A DNA stretch of 8,040 bases from JAVBMB01 sp031552995 (GTDB lineage: Bacteria > Bacillota > Clostridia > Oscillospirales > Butyricicoccaceae). This document shows, piece after piece, positions 1 to 5,781 of the stretch (position 1 is the stretch's first letter; every line of letters starts with the position of its first letter). The DNA is taken from positions 1 through 8,040 of the forward strand of contig JAVBMB010000110.1 in the NCBI GenBank assembly GCA_031552995.1. The letters run 5' to 3'. The notes beneath the pieces were generated by a model. The model saw only the letters and a program-made list of their open reading frames with translations, searched no databases and was not told the origin of the DNA. The translations under genes and the position numbers were made by a program.

Positions 1-158
1 CAGCCGATGATGTTCATCAGTGATGTTTTACCCGAGCCTGACGGGCCGATGACGGAGACAAACTCGCCCTTTTTTACATCAAGGCTGACACCGTCGAGGG
101 CGCGTACCGTCTGCGAACGTTTGCCATAAAACTTATAGACATCGCGTAGCTGTACCAT
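1..158 (-). CDS. ABC transporter ATP-binding protein, MacB/LolD type (N-terminal fragment, runs off the window)
   Basis: Only the first 52 codons are in the window; the gene continues past base 1. The protein begins MVQLRDVYKFYGKRSQTVRA and goes on to a Walker A motif GPSGSGKTS at residues 38-46, followed by LMNIIG. That order (a Tyr-containing A-loop near residue 11, a 'LDGVSLDV' segment, 'GEFVSVIG', then Walker A and 'MNIIG') is typical of the ATPase subunit of MacB/LolD-type ABC systems, which power export of peptides, lipoproteins or antibiotics together with a FtsX-like permease. Walker B, signature and H-loop lie outside the window, so substrate and partner cannot be named. The ATG at 158-156 is supported by an AAGGAG ribosome binding site at 167-172, 8 bases upstream. 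It has its own promoter just upstream and sits beyond the terminator of the EF-G-like gene, so it is probably the first gene of a separate operon. Confidence 0.93.
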   Translation of the reverse strand, partial: MVQLRDVYKFYGKRSQTVRALDGVSLDVKKGEFVSVIGPSGSGKTSLMNIIG

Positions 159-177
159 ATAGTGCGCTCCTTATATC

Positions 178-206
178 ATTATACAGCCTATTTTGCGCTT
201 TTTCAA
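178..206 (-). promoter_or_regulatory. SigA-type promoter for the ABC transporter gene
   Basis: Read on the minus strand, a -35 box TTGAAA (206-201) and a perfect -10 box TATAAT (183-178) are separated by exactly 17 bases. The expected transcript start is near base 171, which falls in or at the edge of the AAGGAG ribosome binding site (167-172). The leader would then be only about 13 bases, with the ribosome binding site at its very 5' end. The hexamers and spacing are identical to those of the promoter ahead of the EF-G-like gene. I saw no clear operator repeat around it. Confidence 0.78.
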
Positions 207-240
207 CCTGGTAATGCAGCGCTGAACAATAGTTTGCGCA

Positions 241-276
241 GAAAAATATCCCGGGAAGCTTATCTCCCCGGGATAT
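241..276 (-). terminator. Intrinsic terminator of the EF-G-like gene
   Basis: The arms at 246-255 and 267-276 form a perfect 10-bp stem (ATATCCCGGG pairing with its complement) around an 11-base loop. On the minus strand the stem is followed directly by a run of T (complement of 241-246). It lies 12 bases after the TAA stop of the EF-G-like gene and before the promoter of the ABC gene, so it separates the two transcription units. Confidence 0.9.
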
Positions 277-288
277 ATGCCCGCTAAA

Positions 289-2361
289 TTATTCTTCGTC
301 TTCGACGTGCTGCGCTTCGGAGATGATTTTCTCCTGCACGACTGCCGGTGTCTCCTCGTATCTGACGAACTTGACGCTGAATGTGCCGCGCCCTTGCGTC
401 ATCGAGCGGAGCGTGATGGCATAGTCGGTCACCTCGCTGAGCGGAACCTCCGCCTCGACAACCTGTGTGCCGTCTTCACCGGGGTTCATGCCCATTATTC
501 GGCCGCGGCGTTTGTTCAGGTCGCCCATGATATCGCCCATATAGCTGTCCGGCACAATGACCTTCATTGCGCCGACAGGCTCGAGCACGACGGGGTTTGC
601 CTTTGGGATGCCGGCCTTGTACGCCAGACGTGCCGCCATTTTAAACGACAGTTCGTTCGAGTCGACATCGTGGTATTTGCCGTCCATCAGCGTCGCCTTT
701 AGTCCGACCATCGGGAAGCCGGCGAGCATGCCGCGCTCCATTGCCTCGCGTATACCCTTTTCGACCGCGGGATGGAAGTTCTTGGGCACGCTGCCGCCGA
801 ATATTTTTTCTTCGAATATAAACTCATCACCCTCGATAGGCTCAAAGTTCATCTTGACGTTGCCATACTGGCCGTGGCCGCCAGATTGCTTTTTGTGGTT
901 GCCCTCGACAAGCTCGACCTTTTTGCGAATCTTTTCACGGTAGGCGACCTTCGGCGGGCTGAGCTCGACCTCGACACCAAACTTTGTTTTGAGCTTGGAG
1001 CACAAAACGTCTATGTGCAGGTCTCCCGCGCCGGAGACGACCATCTGCTTCGTCTCGACGTTGTTAACTATCGTGAAAGCGGGGTCTTCGTCCTTAAGGC
1101 GCTGCAGGCCGGAGGCTATCTTCTCTTCGCCGCCCTTGACCTTAGGCGCGATCGCAAGGCTGTAGCACGGCTCGCTGAACTCTATGCCGGCAATCGAAAT
1201 GCCGACGCCGGGGGCGCACAGCGTATCGCCCGTTTTTGTATCGTTAAGCTTCGACACAGCGCCGATGTCGCCGCAGCCGATTTCCTTGACCTCGGTGTTC
1301 TTCTTGCCCTTTGTGATGAAGATGTGTCCCATCTTCTCGCTGACACCCGAACGGGAGTTGACAAGCGACATGTCGGCAGTGATTTTTCCGGATATCACCT
1401 TGAAGAAGCTGAAGCGGCCGTACTGGTCGGCGACAGTCTTGAACACAAACAGAACCGGCTTGCCGTTCGGGTCGTATTTGACTTCGACACCGTTGTCATT
1501 CTGGTCAACGCCCTGCTCTACACGCAGCTCACCGGGGTTGGGCGCAAAATCGGCAATCGTCTTGACGAGCTGCATCGTACCGATGCCCTGACTTGCGGCG
1601 CCGCAAACGACAGGCGCAATAGAGCAGCTCATGATTCCTGCGCGCAGGCCGGCAATGAACTCGGCATCGGTGAACTCCTCGCCGGCGAAATATTTCTCCA
1701 TCAGCTCTTCGGAGCTCTCCGCCACGCTCTCTTTAAGCGCGTCGCGCAGCTCGTCCACCTTGTCCTTCATGTCTGCCGGTATGGCTGATTCCGTCGTGTT
1801 CTTTCCCTCGGTTTTGTACGCCTTTTGTGTGACGATGTTTATGACTCCGGTTGTCTTTCCACCCTCGACAAGCGGGATTATGAACGGTGTGACACTGATG
1901 CCGAATGTATCTTTAAGGCTTTGGAACGCCTTGTCAAAATCGGCGTTCTCCTCATCGAGCTTTGAGACATAAAACAGCCTGGGCAACTTGGCTTTGCTAA
2001 GCTTTTTAAATGCTTTTTCGGTGCCGACGGCGCAGCCGCTTTTGGCTGTGACAACAACAATACCGAAATCGGCGACGCGCAGCGCCTGAGCAACTTCACC
2101 TTCGAAGTCGAAAAAACCCGGAGTGTCGAGAACGTTGATAATATTGCCTTCGAACTCTACCGGCGCAATGGCCATCTGGATAGATATCTGTCGTTTTATC
2201 TCCTCGGCGTCATAGTCGCAGATTGTGTTGCCGTCGGCTGTCTTACCTAGGCGGTCGGTACCGCCGGTCAGGTACAGCATGCTCTCGGCCAATGAGGTTT
2301 TTCCGTCACCTCCGTGCCCAAGTAAGCAGACGTTCCTGATCTTTTGGATAGGATAAGCCAT
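289..2361 (-). CDS. fusA: Elongation factor G-like translational GTPase (divergent EF-G / EF-G2 type)
   Basis: This 690-residue protein has full EF-G length. The GTPase domain comes first: P-loop GHGGDGKTS at 15-23, switch I region RQISIQ at 57-62, G3 DTPGFFDF at 79-86, G4 SKLD at 133-136 and G5-like CGAA near 253-256. Domains II-V follow, including the domain IV motif HKKQSGGHGQYG and a 'YKAGIPKANPVVLEP' segment typical of EF-G. EF-G drives tRNA-mRNA translocation and, with RRF, ribosome recycling. Several GTPase-centre positions differ from the classical housekeeping protein: switch I Thr is Ser60, the catalytic His of DTPGH is Phe83, and NKMD is SKLD. This resembles the EF-G2/FusA2-like branch found beside canonical EF-G in many bacteria, so it may be a paralogue with a specialised role. 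It is not beside tuf or rpsL/rpsG, as classical fusA usually is. The ATG at 2361 has an AGAGAGG ribosome binding site at 2369-2375, 7 bases upstream. It appears monocistronic, with its own promoter and terminator. EF-G family membership is certain; the housekeeping-versus-paralogue role is not. Confidence 0.95.
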   Translation of the reverse strand: MAYPIQKIRNVCLLGHGGDGKTSLAESMLYLTGGTDRLGKTADGNTICDYDAEEIKRQISIQMAIAPVEFEGNIINVLDTPGFFDFEGEVAQALRVADFGIVVVTAKSGCAVGTEKAFKKLSKAKLPRLFYVSKLDEENADFDKAFQSLKDTFGISVTPFIIPLVEGGKTTGVINIVTQKAYKTEGKNTTESAIPADMKDKVDELRDALKESVAESSEELMEKYFAGEEFTDAEFIAGLRAGIMSCSIAPVVCGAASQGIGTMQLVKTIADFAPNPGELRVEQGVDQNDNGVEVKYDPNGKPVLFVFKTVADQYGRFSFFKVISGKITADMSLVNSRSGVSEKMGHIFITKGKKNTEVKEIGCGDIGAVSKLNDTKTGDTLCAPGVGISIAGIEFSEPCYSLAIAPKVKGGEEKIASGLQRLKDEDPAFTIVNNVETKQMVVSGAGDLHIDVLCSKLKTKFGVEVELSPPKVAYREKIRKKVELVEGNHKKQSGGHGQYGNVKMNFEPIEGDEFIFEEKIFGGSVPKNFHPAVEKGIREAMERGMLAGFPMVGLKATLMDGKYHDVDSNELSFKMAARLAYKAGIPKANPVVLEPVGAMKVIVPDSYMGDIMGDLNKRRGRIMGMNPGEDGTQVVEAEVPLSEVTDYAITLRSMTQGRGTFSVKFVRYEETPAVVQEKIISEAQHVEDEE

Positions 2362-2469
2362 AAAGTTACCTCTCTTTCAGAATATGTTAAGATTTTATCA
2401 GTAATCCGTATGCGGTCAACGGCGTACTCTTGCCGCGCGAATATGATTTCGCACAGGCGCTATGCGGAT
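2362..2469 (-). other. Roughly 100-base 5' leader of the EF-G-like gene
   Basis: If transcription starts near 2463, the mRNA carries about 100 untranslated bases before the ATG. Two short inverted repeats are visible: GCGAA/TTCGC (2437-2441 with 2448-2452) and CGGC/GCCG (2420-2423 with 2432-2435). The last 50 bases before the ribosome binding site are A/T-rich and open. I recognise no known riboswitch or T-box, and there is no run of T after either hairpin, so attenuation is not supported. Confidence 0.4.
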
Positions 2470-2498
2470 ATTATATAATAAAGAACGTATGATTTCAA
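2470..2498 (-). promoter_or_regulatory. SigA-type promoter for the EF-G-like gene
   Basis: On the minus strand, a -35 box TTGAAA (2498-2493) and a consensus -10 TATAAT (2475-2470) are spaced by 17 bases, and the flanks are A/T-rich. The predicted start is about base 2463. It lies between the hairpins ending the kinase gene and the EF-G-like gene, so the latter is expressed independently, probably at a high level. Confidence 0.82.
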
Positions 2499-2515
2499 CT
2501 AATAATTGGGCAATT

Positions 2516-2533
2516 TGCACGTTTTTGTGTGCA
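2516..2533. repeat. Short inverted repeat upstream of the EF-G-like promoter
   Basis: TGCAC at 2516-2520 and GTGCA at 2529-2533 are complementary arms around an 8-base spacer. The element sits 18 bases upstream of the -35 box, where an activator or operator could lie. With 5-bp arms it could easily be chance. Confidence 0.2.
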
Positions 2534-2550
2534 GTGAATGCGTAACCGCC

Positions 2551-2589
2551 AATAAAATGCGCATCAGGCGGGGCATATGCCCCGCCTGA
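2551..2589 (-). terminator. Probable terminator of the hybrid kinase gene (perfect palindrome)
   Basis: Bases 2564-2589 are a perfect 26-bp palindrome centred on CATATG. As RNA it would give a GC-rich stem of about 11 bp with a 4-base loop. On the minus strand it is followed by a short, imperfect T-rich tract (complement of 2551-2560, containing TTTTATT) about 7 bases after the stem. It starts 22 bases beyond the TAA of the kinase gene. The displaced U-tract makes it a weaker intrinsic terminator than the one at 241-276. Confidence 0.6.
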
Positions 2590-2593
2590 CCGA

Positions 2594-2613
2594 AAACCGG
2601 GCGCCGCCCGTTT
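2594..2613 (-). terminator. Small hairpin overlapping the kinase stop codon
   Basis: AAAC/GTTT plus GGGC/GCCC arms form an 8-bp stem with one bulged base (2598) and a 3-base loop (2603-2605). On the minus strand it runs from the last bases of the TAA stop and ends in a run of four T (complement of 2593-2596), three of them inside the stem. It may act with the palindrome just downstream as a tandem terminator or as a 3'-end stabiliser. It would be marginal alone. Confidence 0.4.
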
Positions 2614-5600
2614 AGCGTGTGATATGTTTTACAAGCTTGCTGATCAAATCGTCAAAATCAAGCGGCTTGCCGACGTAGTCTACCATCCCCGACTCGAGGC
2701 ATGCGAAAATATCTTCCTTAAACGCATTCGCGGTCATCGCTATTATCGGTATCTCTCTTGCCCAATCGTCCGGAATATCCCTGATACGGCGCGTCGCTTC
2801 CAGCCCGTCCATATACGGCATCTGCACATCCATCAATATAACGTTGTATTTCGCAGGGTCGGCGGCAAACATATCGACCGCCTGTTTGCCGTTTTCGGCG
2901 CATTCTACGACAGCGCCGGTTTTATCAAGCAGCGTGATGACAATCTCCCGGTTTATTTCTATATCTTCAGCAAGCAGTATTCGGCAGCCGCTGAGCGCCG
3001 CTTCGGCATCGCTTGCCGGTGAGATCTGCTTCTTTTCGCCCACAAGATGCGGGGCGAAATGCTCGTTCAGCACATCTATGATGGCCGACTGAAATATAGG
3101 CTTTGACAAAAACCCGGATATGCCGGCGCCGCCCGACGCCTTTTCTATTTTATCCCGGTCGGACAGCGAGCACATGATTATCCGGACGCAATCGCCGGCA
3201 ACGGCGCGCAATGTCTCGACGCCGGTTAGCTTGCTCAACATACTGTCGGCAAATACGATGCCGTACGGCCTGCCGGCCGCCTGAGCCGCCTCAGCCATCT
3301 CAACGGCTTCTTCCCCGCTTCCTGCCGTATCGCACCCGACGCCGATATGCGCCATGATACGCTTGATATAGCCGAGCAGCTCGGCGCTGCTGTCGGCGAC
3401 AAGGGCACGCAAGTCTCCATAGGCGTGCTCCGCCGTCTGAGCCGCTTCGTCGTTTAGTTTCAGCGGGACAGTCACATGAAAGCGGCTTCCGCAGCCAACC
3501 TCGCTCGTGACGCCTATTTCTCCGTCCATCATTTCAATAATGCTCTTTGATATGGCCAGCCCCAACCCCGTGCCGCCGAAACGGCGCGCAATGCTGCCTT
3601 CAGCCTGCTCGAACGAAACGAACAGTTTCGATATCTGCTCTTGCGCTATACCGATGCCTGTGTCGACGATTTCGATGCGGTATGCTGGCTCACCGTCAAG
3701 TTGTGACTGAGTGACATTGATATGGATGCTGCCGCTTTGCGGCGTAAACTTTATGGCGTTGGACAGCAGGTTTGTTACGACCTGTGATAAGCGCAGTTCG
3801 TCGCCGATAACGCCGCGCCTGACATCAGGCTCGATATTGACAAACAACAGCTGGTTTTTTTCTTCCGCTTTGACAGCGATTACATCGCAGACATTTTCAA
3901 TCATTTTTTCAAGGTCAAACGGCTCCGCCAGAAGCTCAAGCCGGCCAGCCTCGATATTTGACATGTCCAGCACATCGTTTATGATGCCAAGCAGATGCCT
4001 TGACGCTCCGTCTATCTTTGCAAGGCAATATTGAATCCTGCCGACATCGTCGCTTGACTGCCCGATTTTTGTCATGCCGATGATTGCGTTCATCGGTGTG
4101 CGTATCTCATGGCTCATACGTGAAAGAAACTCACCTTTTGCGCGGCTCGCCTCTTCGGCAATCTTTATGGCGTTTTCAAGCTTATCCTCGTTGAGTTTGC
4201 GTTCGGTTATGTCATCGTATATGCCAAGAAGAATGACAGGCTCTCCGTGCTCGTTGCGGATGAGCGTCTTACTGGTTGACATCCAGTGCAAATCACCTTG
4301 AGTCGTCTGGAGCGGCTCCTCGAAATAGAGAACCTCATGACCGGATTCAAATATTCTGCGATCATTTTCGATAAACGCATCGGCAATTTCTTTTACATAG
4401 AAGTCGTAGTCGCTCTTCCCGATAAGCTCGTCGGGGCTGCTTAAATGCGCATCGCGGGCGAACCTGATGTTTGAGCCGAGGAAACGTGAATTGCGGTCCT
4501 TCCAGAATATCCCGCTTGGCACGGTGTCGATGACGCTGCGCAGCATTGCCTGCGTCTCGGTAAGGCTTTTTTCCGCATCCAGCTTCTCGGTTATATCACG
4601 TATAATTGTCGCCGCACCCAGCACGCGGTTCATTTTGTCATAGACGGGAAAAACCGTCTGCTCAATCGGCAGAAGCGTACCGTCCGACCGTTTGATTTCG
4701 CCCCGAGCGTTCCACACTCCATCGCGCATCGCTACGTCTATGCCGACAGTTTTAACCAAATCGGCATACCATTTAGGATGTACTTTGTCAATTGCAAGGT
4801 CATCGAGGGCGGGATTATCCGCCGGGTCCCACCCGGCCATTCTGTAGGCACCGGGGCTGTTATAGATGATTTGCTTATTCATGTCGGCAACACTGAAGTA
4901 GTCGCTGGAACTCTCCATGATTGCGAGCTGCCACTGATACATCGTCTCCATCTTTTTCTCTTCGGCGATGTTTTCGATTATCGTGGCGAGTGCAATGACG
5001 GTGCCGTCCTCATCTCGTATAGGAAAGCCGCTTTGCCTTGTCGGGATAACAATACCGTCTTTTGTGATGACCTCGGACTCGCCTTTCCATTCTTTTCCGG
5101 AGGCGATAGTGGGTATGCACTCGTTTTTCATCATAGCCAGCGCGGCTTCGGTATGTACAACGTCGATGCCAAGGGTCATTATTTCATCCACGCTTCGGCC
5201 GACTGTGTCGGCCATCTTTTGGTTGATGAAAATGACTTTGCCCTCCATTGACAAAGCGCCGAACATGATATTCGCCGACTCTATATACGCGCTTTGCAGG
5301 CGCAAAAGCGCGTCTTTTTCGCGGTTCTGCTGTGCCAAAATATTCTCTTCTGTGACGTCGACAAGCATGCAAAGGCGCGCCTTTGTGCCGTCTGACCAGT
5401 CAATTAAGCACTCGTACGAGTCGAAATACTTGTTCATGACGGGGTTGTAGCGGTTTTTATTGACCGCATATCCCCCGCCGTAGCTTAACATTCTATGCTC
5501 GATGCAGTCGTGGCAGACATCGCTTAACCCGCGTATAGCGCAGTAGCATTTTTGCCCCAAAATGTCACCGAGAAACCGGTACGCAGCTTTATTCTCGTAC

Positions 5601-5734
5601 AGCACCTCATAGCTGCTCAGGTCGACTATATAGAGCGGAACTCCGATAAAATCGTACGCGGCAAGCCACCCGCCATAAGCCCCGCTGTTCATTGGCCCGG
5701 ACATCCGGACTTCGTTGTCATGCGACATTGGCAC
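2612..5734 (-). CDS. Cytoplasmic multi-PAS hybrid sensor histidine kinase with two receiver domains
   Basis: This 1040-residue protein has four PAS-like segments (about 24-130, 140-260, 268-385 and 395-515). These are followed by a HisKA domain with H-box MSHEIRTPMN (phospho-acceptor His542) and HATPase_c with N-box NLLSNAIKF (Asn659), DTGIGI (691-696) and GGTGLGL (720-726). Receiver 1 (about 775-890) has Asp830, Ser856 and Lys878 but only one acidic-pocket residue, Asp781. Receiver 2 (about 917-1038) is canonical: Glu923/Asp924, phospho-acceptor Asp969, Thr1001 and Lys1023. The kinase should autophosphorylate His542 on an intracellular cue and pass phosphate to its receivers. No HPt or DNA-binding output domain is present, so a separate phosphotransfer partner and regulator are expected elsewhere. 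No membrane helix or signal peptide is seen, so it should be cytoplasmic. The first PAS-like domain carries C63, C65, C74 and C77, a possible metal or redox site. The start is GTG at 5734; an ATG two codons later (5728) is possible. It lies 47 bases after the pseudo-ATPase gene and may be co-transcribed with it. The ligand is unknown. Confidence 0.95.
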   Translation of the reverse strand: MPMSHDNEVRMSGPMNSGAYGGWLAAYDFIGVPLYIVDLSSYEVLYENKAAYRFLGDILGQKCYCAIRGLSDVCHDCIEHRMLSYGGGYAVNKNRYNPVMNKYFDSYECLIDWSDGTKARLCMLVDVTEENILAQQNREKDALLRLQSAYIESANIMFGALSMEGKVIFINQKMADTVGRSVDEIMTLGIDVVHTEAALAMMKNECIPTIASGKEWKGESEVITKDGIVIPTRQSGFPIRDEDGTVIALATIIENIAEEKKMETMYQWQLAIMESSSDYFSVADMNKQIIYNSPGAYRMAGWDPADNPALDDLAIDKVHPKWYADLVKTVGIDVAMRDGVWNARGEIKRSDGTLLPIEQTVFPVYDKMNRVLGAATIIRDITEKLDAEKSLTETQAMLRSVIDTVPSGIFWKDRNSRFLGSNIRFARDAHLSSPDELIGKSDYDFYVKEIADAFIENDRRIFESGHEVLYFEEPLQTTQGDLHWMSTSKTLIRNEHGEPVILLGIYDDITERKLNEDKLENAIKIAEEASRAKGEFLSRMSHEIRTPMNAIIGMTKIGQSSDDVGRIQYCLAKIDGASRHLLGIINDVLDMSNIEAGRLELLAEPFDLEKMIENVCDVIAVKAEEKNQLLFVNIEPDVRRGVIGDELRLSQVVTNLLSNAIKFTPQSGSIHINVTQSQLDGEPAYRIEIVDTGIGIAQEQISKLFVSFEQAEGSIARRFGGTGLGLAISKSIIEMMDGEIGVTSEVGCGSRFHVTVPLKLNDEAAQTAEHAYGDLRALVADSSAELLGYIKRIMAHIGVGCDTAGSGEEAVEMAEAAQAAGRPYGIVFADSMLSKLTGVETLRAVAGDCVRIIMCSLSDRDKIEKASGGAGISGFLSKPIFQSAIIDVLNEHFAPHLVGEKKQISPASDAEAALSGCRILLAEDIEINREIVITLLDKTGAVVECAENGKQAVDMFAADPAKYNVILMDVQMPYMDGLEATRRIRDIPDDWAREIPIIAMTANAFKEDIFACLESGMVDYVGKPLDFDDLISKLVKHITR

Positions 5735-5739
5735 TACTT

Positions 5740-5745
5740 CCCCTC
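5740..5745 (-). promoter_or_regulatory. Ribosome binding site of the hybrid kinase, start codon ambiguous
   Basis: GAGGGG on the minus strand lies 5 bases before the GTG at 5734 and 11 bases before the ATG at 5728 (third codon). The first spacing is slightly short and the second slightly long, so either start is possible. The products would differ by only two residues. Confidence 0.6.
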
Positions 5746-5781
5746 AGACATAATATTGGCGCGAACAAGCCGGGACAAGCG

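Noticed and set aside
772..1788. A 338-codon open frame on the plus strand opposite the EF-G-like gene
   Set aside because: The minus-strand frame is an unmistakable full-length EF-G with conserved motifs. The plus frame gives Arg/Leu/Asp/Ala-rich low-information protein with no recognisable domain and no ribosome binding site that I could see. It is an antisense shadow of GC-rich codon usage.
289..2361. Tetracycline-resistance ribosomal protection protein (Tet(M)-like) as identity of the EF-G-like gene
   Set aside because: Those proteins are also EF-G relatives, but they keep a canonical GTPase centre (GHVDAGKTT, DTPGH). This one has GHGGDGKTS and DTPGFFDF, a typical EF-G domain IV motif, and no mobile-element context.
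4778..5251. A 157-codon plus-strand frame opposite the kinase gene, and an overlapping 160-codon frame at 4968-5450
   Set aside because: Both are antisense to conserved PAS domains of the kinase, have no domain signature and overlap each other. They are treated as shadows.
5750..5778. Promoter-like pair on the minus strand before the kinase: TTGTCC, 17 bases, TATTAT
   Set aside because: The -35 box matches consensus at only four positions, and transcription would start inside the kinase ribosome binding site. With a 47-bp same-strand gap, simple co-transcription is the better explanation. The similar short-leader layout of the ABC promoter keeps it from being excluded outright.
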